A stretch of DNA of 64,000 nt from Gammaproteobacteria bacterium (GCA_021773365.1 JAJFKF010000020.1:1-64000); one strand, 5' to 3'. Positions 23,750 to 33,650 are shown, numbered from the stretch's first letter. The notes: generated from the letters alone by a model not told the origin. Numbers and translations are program-made.

Positions 23750-23940
23750 TAATGGACATTGAGGGCTGGCGTAGATTTGTGCGTCACCTGAAGGACCGCG
23801 GCCTTAAAGGCGTCAGCCTCATTATTTCGGATGCCTGCAGGGGATCGATCAAAACGGTCGCGGAAGTTTTTCCGGGCGCAGACTGGCAGCGCTGCGCGGC
23901 GCATTTCTATCGCAACGTGTTCAGCCATGTGCCGACCAGT
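23750..23940 (+). mobile_element. Internal fragment of an IS256-family transposase
   Basis: The plus strand encodes WRRFVRHLKDRGLKGVSLII, SDACRGSIKTVAEVFPGADW and QRCAAHFYRNVFSHVPT, the central block of mutator-type (IS256) transposases with one catalytic Asp (ISD). No N-terminus, C-terminus or terminal inverted repeats are present. It is a decayed scrap that marks a deletion or recombination point between the conjugation module and cluster A. The left edge is uncertain; the right edge lies at about 23940, where a broken gene on the other strand begins. Confidence 0.75.
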
Positions 23941-24272
23941 CGGCATCTATGGCCACAATATCATCAAGGCCATTGCGATCACTGACGAAAGCAATATGTC
24001 GCCCATCGGGAGTACAACGCGGAAACGCATCCCAATACACGCCTTTGGAGAATCGTCGCGCTTCACCTACCCCGACCGGCAAAACATCAAGATCGCCAAG
24101 CATATCAAAGACGACTGATTTTCCATCAGGAGACACATCAATCGACAAGGCAGTGCCCAGCATCGACCAAACAAGTCTCGCTACCACCCGGCTTCAGGGG
24201 CAACACCCCGACCACCACGGGCAGGATGCATAGGAGATCGGAAAGCGCCGCAACCCATATCAATGTTTTCAT
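23941..24272 (-). pseudogene. N-terminal remnant of a TolB-like propeller hydrolase
   Basis: A gene beginning at an ATG at 24272 encodes a signal-like start (MKTLIWVAALSDLLCILPVV) and then, in another frame, the TolB/WD40-like propeller text VSPDGKSVVFDMLGDLDVLP, ARRFSKGVYWDAFPRCTPDG and RHIAFVSDRNGLDDIV. Such repeats open TolB-like amidohydrolases and peptidases. The frame change near 24190 and the abrupt end in the IS256 scrap show that it is dead. Confidence 0.65.
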
Positions 24273-24310
24273 CGACAATCCGCGCTTACCGTCAGACAAC
24301 ACCGGATCGT

Positions 24311-27300
24311 TCATTGCAGAATCGGAGCACGCTTTCGCTCACGAGGGAGAATGGCCGTCGGAGTCATCTTTCTCGTAAAGAACATGGCGTCAAAGTGGGA
24401 CGGCCAGAACTCCCGCATCGGGCCATGCCCCAACGGCCGGGAGGAGATCGGTTCGGTACGCAACCAGTGGTTAACCGGCAATGAGCGCAGATCGAGAAAG
24501 GCATTCTCGAAGCCCGCTTCACGCAGCATGCCTTCCAGCGCCTCCCGAGGCTGCGACTCGACAGGCCAGGACCGACCGCCGACCGTGCCATATGTTCCGC
24601 TGTCGGCAACAAAGCCGACGACATAGTAGTCTGAACCTAACGCCTCACGGACAAACGTCCCCATAGTGGGGCTGGCACGTCCGGCGACGGAGCTGTGCTG
24701 CAGACTAGCAGAGTTGTCCATTAAATGGGACGAAGCGGCCCAAAGTATGAACTTGTGCCCGGCGTAGCGGCGATTGACCAGATACAGCAGATTCTCAGCC
24801 AGTCGCTCATCACGAACATTAGCCTGGGCATCCCGACCGCGACCGTCGACCAGCCGCATCCGCCGTTCTTGCACCACTCGGTTCGCGACCGTACGCAGCC
24901 AGAACTCGACCTCCTGCGCGCCGTGAACAGCGGTGAAGTCTACTCTGTGGTCTTCGATGGTCTCGTAGATGTCCAGCAAGGCATCACGCACCGGACGCCA
25001 CAGCGCTTCCGGAGCGTTAGCGTATTCACGATCGTGATGACTGCGTAGAATGAAGTCAGTGGCCAATGCCCGTGTACGCTTATCAATCAGCGCCGGGTCG
25101 ACTTTATCGACAAACGAGAATAAGCGCTCGGCATACTCCTGCCGCGCGCCCGAGAGCAGGCAATCGAACCCCGCCATCGTCAACGGCTGCTGTGTAGCGT
25201 AAGTTTTGCGCGCGTATTTGTATACATCCAGGGTCTCGGAATTCCAGCCCCAGCCAAACGGCCCACTGGTATTTGCTGCCAGCGGCTCGATGGGCACATC
25301 GGTCTCCAACAACTCCCCGGCCACGCGACACGGGAACATACCAAGCTCCCACGCCAGCACATCGAAGCCCATTTCCTGATGCAGAAACTTCACCAAACGA
25401 GCCTTCGCCCGGAACGTGGCTCCGTCCTGATGCGTCTGTTCACCCAAAGCCACCACCCGTGCGCTGCCAATGAGTGCCTTGATTGGTGCCAAGTCGGTGA
25501 AATCTTCATCTCGTAGATCAAGCGAGCGCACTGTCACGGCCCTGTCGCGCAATTCCTCTATCCGGCCGCTGAGTACGCCCTGGGGCTGGATAGATGGTGC
25601 TTGCACCGCGGCCTTACCGGGCGAGGTGTGTACGCCCAACCTCCCCTGCTTTTCCTTGGCGGGGCCCGAATTAGCATCGGTCCACCAGCCGGGAGCAGGC
25701 TTGCCCCTGAGATAATGATCAAAAAACTGCTGCTTACGAAAAGCGTAGTCGAGTCTGTTGGCCGGCTTCTTGAGTACGTGATTTTCACCCTCATACTGAA
25801 GCATGACCACGGGTTTGCGCAATCTGCGCAGCGCATTGTAGTACTCCAGGCCCTGCGTGAAATCAACAGCACCGTCCTTGTCGTTGTTCACCAGCAGCAA
25901 CGGCGTGGTAATTTTATCGACATAGGCAACCGGGGAATTGCGCACAAAGGAGTCCCAGTACTTCCAATATCCGCCGGAGAAACGTCCCTGCCCGCTCTCG
26001 AAATGAGTCATGTTACTGCGGCCCGTATTCTTGTATATCAATCCATACATGCTCACTAAATCCGTAAGCGGAGCGCCCGCGACCGCAGCTTTGAACAGGT
26101 CGGTTTGTGTAACTAGAAATGCGGTTTGGTATCCACCCCAGGAATATCCATACAAACCGACTTTACTCGCCTCAACCACGCCGGTGGCGATCGCTGCACG
26201 CAATGCAGGAAGCACGCACCACATCGCGGACATCCCCGGATCATTCACGACGTAATTGATATCGGGCATCAGCACCGCATATCCGTTGCCGGTATATAGA
26301 GCCGTATCCAGCTTCCAGTCCAGATCCGGATGATTAAAGTGGTGGAATCGATCTGAAAGGCGCTCGTAGATATAGACGATAGTTGGATAGCTCTGCCCCG
26401 GTTGATAGCCAGCCGGCAGATACAAGCTTGCCTGCAATCGCTTGCCTGCAAACCCTGCGCGCGGTGAGTCGCTATGAAAGTCAATCAAACGCGCACCAGC
26501 CGACCAGGCATAGTTCGTCAACTGCTCCCGACCATCACTAAGTCGACGCGGGTTAGCCAGTGTTGCGTCCGCGGCATACAAATCAGGATAAACAGTTGAC
26601 GTCGATCGTTGATATATCAGCGTCGGCGCATTCCTGGCCTTAAGCAATAGGTCATAGGCGGCATCTTCCCACACCAGCACCTCCAACTCAGGCCGGTGTG
26701 GTATTAGACGTGCAACGCCACCTTTCTTGGTCCACTCGCCGAACATGTATAGATATTGAGGCTTGTCCAGGTCAATGCCGTTGTCGTCCTTATAAACCGG
26801 CAGGAAACTGTATCTGATCTGTTGCCGGCGGCCGTTCCCAGTCAGGTTGATTGCGCTCTCACCGGCCGCAGAAACCTTCCAGAAATCCCATTGATCTCTG
26901 AGCACTACGCTGCGGCTGTCGGCCGTCCACCCCAGAGGCAGTGCAGGTGGATCGCTTATATTTCGATCATTCTCGACATCTACAAAAGAAACGTCGATTC
27001 CGTTCGTAATGTTTACCGACGTTCCGGATGGCGCATCGAATACGTAGAAGTTGCGATCAGCGTAGTAGAGAACTTTATTGCCGTCAGGAGACTGCGCGTA
27101 TATCCACCGTAGGCGCTTACCCGCAAGTTTGCGCATTCCGGTTTCCATATTAACCATATAGACGTCCTGGTAGCGCTGCCCCTGCAGAGAGTCAGTCAAA
27201 TCGTAGGGTGTCTCGTCCAGACCTAACGCCCAGTGCCCCTTGCGAGGCGGCTTCACCTCACCCAGATGCTCGTCCGCAAGACGAATAAACTTCCTGTCTG

Positions 27301-28441
27301 CTACCCGCCACCCGGCCAGATAGCTGGCTTTTCTGTCCACCTTTTCACGATAGCGCTGCTCGCTTTGTAGACGAATGTCGTTCCAATGCCAAAGCACCAA
27401 ATCGACCTTATCTTCTTCATCGTTGCTTTTATCCCGTGTCTTTCTCTTGGTAATACCGAACAGCAACGTCTTGTGGTTGCTTGTCCATTGAGGAGTGCGA
27501 TCAGAACTGATTACCATTCCCTCTGGAAAGAGGACATCTTCTGCGGGATCATATCGCACACTGCGCAAGGGCTTTCGAGTAACATCAGAAATCCCAACCA
27601 ATGAGTAACGCGGCGAGTCATCACTCTCGTCTTCAACCCCTCTCAAGAATACAAGTGCACTACCCTCCTCGCTCCACGACAATCGCTCGTAGCGTGATCT
27701 GCTACTATCAAGTGTCGTCACCACACCTGTCTTGAGATTGCGTACCTGTACCGCGTTGCCAACCTGCTTGTCTGCAGCAATTGCCCAGGCTAACGAATGC
27801 CCCGCCTTGTCGAAAGCAAACTCGGCGACATTGCTGATGGTTACATCACGTCCGGAGTCCAAATCTCGCACAACAAGAGCGCCGCCCGTAGGCGCCGATT
27901 CACCCTCTCTGCTTTCATCATCAGCGGGAGTTGGCGCCCCATAGTGATGCAAAGCAACCGCTGCATCATGAAGCTCTGAGAAGGCAAACCTCTTGACTTC
28001 TGGATACTCTGTTTTTTCTCCGGTTGCAAGCTCGAGCAGAGTAACGCCTTTCCTTATTTCCTGTTTGTGCTTTTTCAACTCACGCGCCTTCTCGTAAGGC
28101 GGAAACGTCTCAAACGCAAGCCATGCGCCGCTTGCGGAGAACTGCGTCATGCCAGATCCAGCGTCACCGGCAGGATAGCGATACTCTCTGTTTCCATCGG
28201 TCGCGCGCACAACAACTTCACTGTTCCCCACCAAGGGGCTGAAGTAGTAGACCACCCACTTACCGTCTGGAGAAATCAGTGGATTGACAATTTTCTTCCA
28301 GCCCAAAGCATCTTCCGGCGTCAGCGCACGTACCGTACCGTCCCCGGCAGGCGCCGCTGCCGCACAACACGGCATCATGTAAAGCATCATACTTACAGCC
28401 GCCACAAGAAAAGCAGCGGCCCGGCCACCGGATATCTTCAT
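24311..28441 (-). CDS. S9 peptidase fused to an erythromycin-esterase domain
   Basis: A 1376-aa exported protein. After a signal peptide (AAAFLVAAVSMMLYMMPCCA) comes a beta-propeller, then the S9 (prolyl-oligopeptidase) hydrolase with nucleophile GLYGYSWGGYQTAF (about residue 764), Asp in LLVNNDKDGAVDF (about 852) and His in YEGENHVLKK (about 885). A linker rich in Ala, Gly and Pro leads to an erythromycin-esterase domain (about 950-1376) with the signature RVVALGEQTHQDGATFRAKA (about 999) and FDVLAWELGMF. Each part alone matches a family; the fusion is unusual. The ATG at 28441 has an AAGGG site 8 bases upstream. It follows the cluster A receptor gene in the same direction and probably degrades what that receptor imports. 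Confidence 0.88.
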   Translation of the reverse strand: MKISGGRAAAFLVAAVSMMLYMMPCCAAAAPAGDGTVRALTPEDALGWKKIVNPLISPDGKWVVYYFSPLVGNSEVVVRATDGNREYRYPAGDAGSGMTQFSASGAWLAFETFPPYEKARELKKHKQEIRKGVTLLELATGEKTEYPEVKRFAFSELHDAAVALHHYGAPTPADDESREGESAPTGGALVVRDLDSGRDVTISNVAEFAFDKAGHSLAWAIAADKQVGNAVQVRNLKTGVVTTLDSSRSRYERLSWSEEGSALVFLRGVEDESDDSPRYSLVGISDVTRKPLRSVRYDPAEDVLFPEGMVISSDRTPQWTSNHKTLLFGITKRKTRDKSNDEEDKVDLVLWHWNDIRLQSEQRYREKVDRKASYLAGWRVADRKFIRLADEHLGEVKPPRKGHWALGLDETPYDLTDSLQGQRYQDVYMVNMETGMRKLAGKRLRWIYAQSPDGNKVLYYADRNFYVFDAPSGTSVNITNGIDVSFVDVENDRNISDPPALPLGWTADSRSVVLRDQWDFWKVSAAGESAINLTGNGRRQQIRYSFLPVYKDDNGIDLDKPQYLYMFGEWTKKGGVARLIPHRPELEVLVWEDAAYDLLLKARNAPTLIYQRSTSTVYPDLYAADATLANPRRLSDGREQLTNYAWSAGARLIDFHSDSPRAGFAGKRLQASLYLPAGYQPGQSYPTIVYIYERLSDRFHHFNHPDLDWKLDTALYTGNGYAVLMPDINYVVNDPGMSAMWCVLPALRAAIATGVVEASKVGLYGYSWGGYQTAFLVTQTDLFKAAVAGAPLTDLVSMYGLIYKNTGRSNMTHFESGQGRFSGGYWKYWDSFVRNSPVAYVDKITTPLLLVNNDKDGAVDFTQGLEYYNALRRLRKPVVMLQYEGENHVLKKPANRLDYAFRKQQFFDHYLRGKPAPGWWTDANSGPAKEKQGRLGVHTSPGKAAVQAPSIQPQGVLSGRIEELRDRAVTVRSLDLRDEDFTDLAPIKALIGSARVVALGEQTHQDGATFRAKARLVKFLHQEMGFDVLAWELGMFPCRVAGELLETDVPIEPLAANTSGPFGWGWNSETLDVYKYARKTYATQQPLTMAGFDCLLSGARQEYAERLFSFVDKVDPALIDKRTRALATDFILRSHHDREYANAPEALWRPVRDALLDIYETIEDHRVDFTAVHGAQEVEFWLRTVANRVVQERRMRLVDGRGRDAQANVRDERLAENLLYLVNRRYAGHKFILWAASSHLMDNSASLQHSSVAGRASPTMGTFVREALGSDYYVVGFVADSGTYGTVGGRSWPVESQPREALEGMLREAGFENAFLDLRSLPVNHWLRTEPISSRPLGHGPMREFWPSHFDAMFFTRKMTPTAILPRERKRAPILQ

Positions 28442-28594
28442 TGACATGCCCTTCAGAAAATACAAGCGATTTCTGGCCGCGATCAAGGCAAGATCACGGT
28501 GCGTGCATTCTGCTCAGTACGAAGCAACCGTCTCACCGAAGATAACTCGCCGGTAATACGGAGCCCTCTGGTTGTACCGGGTGCGGTTACCAGA

Positions 28595-31500
28595 TTAGTG
28601 GAAGGATTTGCGTACCGAAATTGTGTAGCGGCGAAGCCGTGGATCGCCATAGTAGCTGTATCCAGGACTGATCGTGTCGGTGGACGCGATAATGGGCGGA
28701 ACCTTGTCGAAGACGTTCTGAACGCCAATTGAGATTTCGCTATTGGCGAAGACGCTCCCCAGTAATCCCCTTAGCCCATCGACTCGGTATGAGGCATACA
28801 TATCGTGATACATCTGGCTCGGCAACATCTCAGAGCCCTGAATTGATATTTGTCGACTTACCGTTGCCGCGGTAGCTGTGGGTGTATATACACGATAGCC
28901 ATCATAGTACTGGGCATTCCAGTTTAGCGACAGCGGCCCCCGATCCCAGGTCAAACCCATATTGCCGCGGAACTTCAACGGCCCGCCCGTATATCCAACG
29001 TACTCGATCGACGGACTATCCGGCAATAACAGGTTCTTGTAGTGCGGCTGATAAGTCGCCACTGCATACCAACGCAACGCCCCAATACGGGTGTCCATCA
29101 AGTAATCAGCTTGCACATCGTACGCCTCTACTTTTGTCCTCGCTATATTCGTTGCACTGGCATCTATCGTGAGAATAGGCCCAGCCCACTCGGTCGCATC
29201 GTCCGGCAATTTTTGACCACGAATAATCCGATCCGGATATCTGCTCTCATTGTCCAGCAGGAACTGGATACTCGGGTTGTAGATTTCATCGTCCTTGTCG
29301 ATCTGCACGTAGTCGATCGAAACTCTCAGCCCCGGAATAAACCGCGGCGTAAGAATCATACCCAACGACAAGCTCTCGGAACGCTCGGGAGAAAGATCAG
29401 GATTCCCGCCTCGCAACAGTTCAAGCGGAGGCTGGAGCGGCGCACCGGAGATATCACTATCACCACGCCGTGGGTCCGGGACGCCAAGCCCAAACTGGAA
29501 ATACGAGGCTGACTTCCCAAGCTGGGAAACACTCGGCGGAAGAAATCCAGTACCGAAACTTGCACGAAGTGCGACGCTTTCGCTCGGCGCATATCGCAAA
29601 GCAATGGTGTAGTCGGTCGATTGAACGTCATTCATCTTAATATTTGCACCCGGCAAATCGACGGCATCTTTCGACGCCACCAACAGATCGAAGTTTGGAT
29701 CACCCGCTGACATATATAGATCGTGTCGCGCTGAGACCTGTAGCTCTAAGTCGCGGACCATGGACCATCTGGTGTTGCGCGAAGAGATCAGCGGTATTCT
29801 CCCCTCCAGATAGTACGAATCAACGTCTCCGGAACGAGGATGGTTGTACCGTATGTCTTGCTGCCCGCGTACGAAAAAATTAGGCGTTTGCGAGAAAGCC
29901 GCGGCAATTCTCTCCTCTCGCCGAGAAATAATGGAGGACAGCGTCAAAGCACCCGCCGGCAGGTCGACGATCGGTCCTGACAAACGCAAAGTGATATTCC
30001 GCAACTTGTTCTCGTATGGCCCGTTAAAGGTATTTGGTGACGGCAACACGTAGGGAGCGAAGTCTGCAATGGCGTCGGTATAAGTCGTATAGTCCAGCAG
30101 CGCATCCAGCGGTGGTCCGCTTGTAAGCGTCGGATCGCCAAGAGCCTCGCTGGGATTGCAACCGCAATACATAGCAAGCAGCCAGGAATAATCAGTTGCA
30201 AAATAGGTGCCGGTGAGGTCCGAGCGCGACCGGCTCCAACTGTAATCAAGTTCACCGGTCCAGTTATTCGGCAGACGGGCGATCACACCTGCAATAGCGC
30301 GATCGGTAGTGGAAGTCTGTTGGATTGAGTCGTTGAATCCGGGTATTGGAAATCTCACGTAAATGGTCGAGGTAAAAGGGTTGGCCGGTGAGATAGGATG
30401 AACGGTGGTGCCCGAGCGGGCGCTGGAAGTATATGAACGCCCTTCATTTCCCAGGCGAGAAATATCAACAAAAGCTTCAATATTTGAGCTGAATTCCCGG
30501 CGTACGCTCAGTGTATATGACTCCATGGAAGGCGAAGCCACCAGGCCGCGCTGACCGCCCTCAACACTATCAAGCGGATAGTCCAGGTTATATTGCCCGG
30601 CATTGACTATAAGTGCCGATACTCCATCCGCGGCAACGCCCCCGTACCCGATTGGAACATGTGTGTTTACCGCGCCGAGGGACATGCCGCCATACTGCGA
30701 CTTTAATCTCAACGGCTGCTGCACGCCACCTATGAAACTATAACTGACGATATTCGTCGCGCTGCCCAGCGGCGGGAAAGTCGCCGTATAGACGGTGGTT
30801 GGGTCGTTGGCCACGGCAAGTCCAAAAGCGCGCTGCGAGAAATCACGATCCGCAATCACCATTCGGTTGGCGCTTGAATGAGTTGCCGTGAACAATATCT
30901 GCGTGCGCCCACCCTCCAGGCTGAAACCGGCAGTCGCGTCCAAACGCAAATTGGCGGCATCAGTGTCGAATGTATTCACATAAGTAGCATTGCCTTCGAT
31001 GCCCCGATAATCACGGCGCAGTACGATGTTGATCACCCCACCAGTAGCACTGCCGCCGTAAATGCCGCCGGCTGTGGCAGGCAAGACTTCGACGCGCTCA
31101 ATGGCTGCCAGCGGAATTCCGTTGATATCGGGCTGCAGCGGGAACCCGCTGTTGGTAATGCCCGGCATTCGCCGTCCGTCAACCAGGATGAGTGTCTCGT
31201 CGGCACCTAGTCCTCGCAGATTAATGCTTGAGGCCGTGCTTGCGTTGCCCGTTGCCGGCCCTTGACCATTGTTAGTTGTGGATGCATTCATAGGTAGGCG
31301 TGTCTTCAGGAACTCCTCAAGATTCACCGCCTGGGAACGCTCGATGTCCTTGCTATCAAATATTACATAAGGCTGCGGAGCATCCTCGGAACGTTTGATG
31401 TCGGTATTGCCCGAACGCTTACCCTTGACCAGCATCTCCGGTATGCCCTTTGAGCTGTCATCGTCACTCGCCTCACCCCTGGTGTTGTGCTCGGCGCTAG

Positions 31501-31966
31501 TTTCTGTGGTTGTCTCGGCAGGCAAGTCAGCACGAGTAAGTTTCAATCTTCTCATAGTTGCCGCGCTCCGATCACCTGCCGGAGCTACTGTCGCGGTGAC
31601 CTGAAGCCCACCTTCGTCATCAAAATCAGCCTTAAGACCAGTGCCTTTAAGCAGCAACTGGAGGGCCCTTCTCTTGTTGAATTCACCCTTAACAGAGGTC
31701 GACACTATGCCGTCCAGCGCCTCATAGGGAATCAGAAATTCCATTTTCGCCTGCCGAGCATAGACCTCCAGTGCGTTTGCAACCGGCTGTGCGGGAATAT
31801 CAAAACGCAGGGTTTGCTCGGGCACGATCCGTTCTGCATGACCAGCCGGCATGAACAGCATCCCGGAAACCAGCAGCAGAAGGTTCGCAAATATGAGTAC
31901 CAATCGAAGCGACAGCTGCGGCCTGATGCGCGTGTGTGCGGTATTTATCCCCGTCTGCATTGTCAT
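28595..31966 (-). CDS. TonB-dependent receptor with STN domain, cluster A
   Basis: A 1123-aa outer-membrane receptor. The signal peptide is followed by an STN signalling domain (LRFDIPAQPVANALEVYARQ to about residue 115), a spacer, a TonB-box-like KGIPEMLVKG, the plug (VNLEEFLKTRLPMN, SINLRGLGADETLILVDGRR, VEVLPATAGGIYGGSATGGV) and a long beta-barrel ending DPRRYTISVRK-like at FH. The STN domain should contact the FecR protein encoded 89 bases upstream. GGAGG lies 7 bases before the ATG, and a cluster-specific promoter element lies at 32011-32040. The ligand is unknown; the downstream peptidase-esterase suggests a peptide or ester-containing natural product. Confidence 0.92.
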   Translation of the reverse strand: MTMQTGINTAHTRIRPQLSLRLVLIFANLLLLVSGMLFMPAGHAERIVPEQTLRFDIPAQPVANALEVYARQAKMEFLIPYEALDGIVSTSVKGEFNKRRALQLLLKGTGLKADFDDEGGLQVTATVAPAGDRSAATMRRLKLTRADLPAETTTETSAEHNTRGEASDDDSSKGIPEMLVKGKRSGNTDIKRSEDAPQPYVIFDSKDIERSQAVNLEEFLKTRLPMNASTTNNGQGPATGNASTASSINLRGLGADETLILVDGRRMPGITNSGFPLQPDINGIPLAAIERVEVLPATAGGIYGGSATGGVINIVLRRDYRGIEGNATYVNTFDTDAANLRLDATAGFSLEGGRTQILFTATHSSANRMVIADRDFSQRAFGLAVANDPTTVYTATFPPLGSATNIVSYSFIGGVQQPLRLKSQYGGMSLGAVNTHVPIGYGGVAADGVSALIVNAGQYNLDYPLDSVEGGQRGLVASPSMESYTLSVRREFSSNIEAFVDISRLGNEGRSYTSSARSGTTVHPISPANPFTSTIYVRFPIPGFNDSIQQTSTTDRAIAGVIARLPNNWTGELDYSWSRSRSDLTGTYFATDYSWLLAMYCGCNPSEALGDPTLTSGPPLDALLDYTTYTDAIADFAPYVLPSPNTFNGPYENKLRNITLRLSGPIVDLPAGALTLSSIISRREERIAAAFSQTPNFFVRGQQDIRYNHPRSGDVDSYYLEGRIPLISSRNTRWSMVRDLELQVSARHDLYMSAGDPNFDLLVASKDAVDLPGANIKMNDVQSTDYTIALRYAPSESVALRASFGTGFLPPSVSQLGKSASYFQFGLGVPDPRRGDSDISGAPLQPPLELLRGGNPDLSPERSESLSLGMILTPRFIPGLRVSIDYVQIDKDDEIYNPSIQFLLDNESRYPDRIIRGQKLPDDATEWAGPILTIDASATNIARTKVEAYDVQADYLMDTRIGALRWYAVATYQPHYKNLLLPDSPSIEYVGYTGGPLKFRGNMGLTWDRGPLSLNWNAQYYDGYRVYTPTATAATVSRQISIQGSEMLPSQMYHDMYASYRVDGLRGLLGSVFANSEISIGVQNVFDKVPPIIASTDTISPGYSYYGDPRLRRYTISVRKSFH

Positions 31967-32010
31967 CCCTCCACAGCTAAAATGGCGCGGATGTCGCGCG
32001 TTTTGCCTAG

Positions 32011-32040
32011 ATGACGCTCGGACAGTGTAAAACCCTGCAG
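32011..32040 (-). promoter_or_regulatory. Cluster A ECF promoter candidate (receptor operon)
   Basis: On the minus strand CTGCAGGGTTTT, 8 bases and CGAGCGTCAT stand about 45 bases before the receptor ATG. Exactly the same two boxes with the same spacing occur on the plus strand at 33813-33842 in front of the divergent esterase operon. The CGTC core is typical of -10 boxes of ECF sigma factors. Confidence 0.75.
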
Positions 32041-32055
32041 CGGCTTGAATAATAT

Positions 32056-33039
32056 CTACTCAGCGGGCTCAGGACGGGCCGTGCGGCTGACGACTACAAT
32101 CTTCCCCGCATCACGACGTACCCAAACCGGGAAATTCTCTTCCAGACGCGCGAGAAACGCCGGCATATCGGTGGCGCGAAAGTAGCCACTGACGCGGATG
32201 TTAGCGGCAGCCTCGTCCACAACAGCAAAATGCACCTGATTGTATCGGCCAAGCTCGGCGAGCACCTCACGCAGGGTTTCACCACGGAAACTTACCATTC
32301 CGTCATGCCATGCGAGCCTGCGTTCCAACTCCTCAGGCGCTATGGGGAAGACTTTATTCAGCTGCGATGATGCCGCAGATTGTCCCGCACGCACCATAAC
32401 CGGGCTACCAGCACCGGACGAGGAGCGAAAGCTCACCGCCCCCTCCAGCACCAGGACATCTACTCCGCTATTGTCAATGCGCACGGTGAATTCCGTACCT
32501 ACCGCACGGATAAAATGACCGCCGGCCTCTACGATAAATGGCCGCTGCGGCTGATGCGCCACTTTAAAGCGCGCCTCGCCGCGCTCGAGCTGCACCAGTC
32601 GTTCATTCTTTTTAAAATCAACGAACACACGGGAATTGGTATTCAGCTCCAACGTTGACGCGTCCGCCAACGCAATGCGGCGCTGCTCGCCGACGGCAGT
32701 CTGAATGGATCCTGTACCCGTATGACGGACCACAAGCGCGGAACTGATAAAAATTGCCGCCATGCCTGCAGCCACGACCGCTGCCACAACCCACCGGCGG
32801 CGGCGGCGGCTAGCAGAAGTATTTCCGGTCTTAACTGTGACGCCATTGAGATGGCTCAATAATTCCAGCCGCCGCCAGGTTCCCGCCAGTTGAGCGTAAA
32901 TTTCACGTCGCTGGGGATCCGCTGCCGCCCAGTCCTCGAACTGCCTGCGGTCATGGTCTGTTACAGATTCAGATTGCAACCGCACCAGCCATTCGCTGGC
33001 CTCATTGCGCATAGTTCTCAACGGTACAACGGAACTCAT
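32056..33039 (-). CDS. FecR-family sigma regulator, cluster A
   Basis: A 327-aa membrane regulator. It has an N-terminal FecR domain (NEASEWLVRLQSESVTDHDR), a membrane helix at about residues 90-110 (WVVAAVVAAGMAAIFISSAL), the periplasmic FecR core (VGEQRRIALADASTLELNTN, RGEARFKVAHQPQRPFIVEA, IRAVGTEFTVRI) and a C-terminal STN-like domain (GETLREVLAELGRYNQVHFA). The ATG at 33039 overlaps the sigma stop as ATGA, which I prefer to the upstream ATG at 33072. Confidence 0.9.
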   Translation of the reverse strand: MSSVVPLRTMRNEASEWLVRLQSESVTDHDRRQFEDWAAADPQRREIYAQLAGTWRRLELLSHLNGVTVKTGNTSASRRRRRWVVAAVVAAGMAAIFISSALVVRHTGTGSIQTAVGEQRRIALADASTLELNTNSRVFVDFKKNERLVQLERGEARFKVAHQPQRPFIVEAGGHFIRAVGTEFTVRIDNSGVDVLVLEGAVSFRSSSGAGSPVMVRAGQSAASSQLNKVFPIAPEELERRLAWHDGMVSFRGETLREVLAELGRYNQVHFAVVDEAAANIRVSGYFRATDMPAFLARLEENFPVWVRRDAGKIVVVSRTARPEPAE

Positions 33040-33650
33040 CGTCCGTCTCCCTGCTTGCATTTTCCACAACATCCCTGGTTCTTACACTGCACAAAGAACT
33101 CGTGGCACGCCTCCACTCCCCGCGCCAGATGGCTCTCTACGCTCTTTAGCGAGATTCCAGATTTGTCTGCAATCTCCGCGTAGGACAAATCGCCCTTCAT
33201 GCGCATGAGAACAATTTCCCTGCGCCGCGCGGGAAGGCTTGCAATAGCCGCTCGCGCACATGCCAGATCCTGGATCTGCGACAACATCTCATCCATCGGC
33301 TGCACATCGCCATCCGGAAGTCCAACGGCGACATCCTTGGCAAGAACGGTTGCCGTCACCCTGCGGTGGCGGATATGACTTATTGCCAGATTACGTGCCG
33401 TCTGGAAAAGAAAACCGCTCGGCGAGCTGATTCGCGCTGCATCTCCTGCATAGACCCTCAGGAACGCCTCCTGAGCAAGCTCCTCTGCATCGTCGGCGCT
33501 AACAAATCGAGTCAGATAGCGCTTTAGCGCGGGAAACTGCCTGGCAAAGAATCGATCGAAACGACCATCGTTCGGTAACTGCGCATCCTGCGGCGTACCT
33601 TCTTGCAGGCCCGTATCGGGACAATCAACAGGTTCAAGCGATATGCGCAT
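33036..33650 (-). CDS. FecI-type ECF sigma factor, cluster A
   Basis: A 204-aa ECF sigma factor. Region 2 is seen in FDRFFARQFPALKRYLTRFV and AEELAQEAFLRVYAGDAARI, followed by GFLFQTARNLAISHIRHRRV; region 4 is LPARRREIVLMRMKGDLSYA then EIADKSGISLKSVESHLARG. It carries a Cys-rich tail (CKNQGCCGKCK) not seen in the other sigma factors here. Unlike clusters B to E, I find no copy of the cluster's promoter element before this gene, so it may be expressed from an ordinary promoter and act on the receptor operon and the esterase operon. Confidence 0.9.
   Translation of the reverse strand: MRISLEPVDCPDTGLQEGTPQDAQLPNDGRFDRFFARQFPALKRYLTRFVSADDAEELAQEAFLRVYAGDAARISSPSGFLFQTARNLAISHIRHRRVTATVLAKDVAVGLPDGDVQPMDEMLSQIQDLACARAAIASLPARRREIVLMRMKGDLSYAEIADKSGISLKSVESHLARGVEACHEFFVQCKNQGCCGKCKQGDGR

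Noticed and set aside
2175-23940. The conjugation module as an element integrated at this tRNA-Ser
   Set aside because: The tRNA 3' end points away from the module, there is no integrase beside it, and the only repeat of the tRNA end lies on the wrong side.
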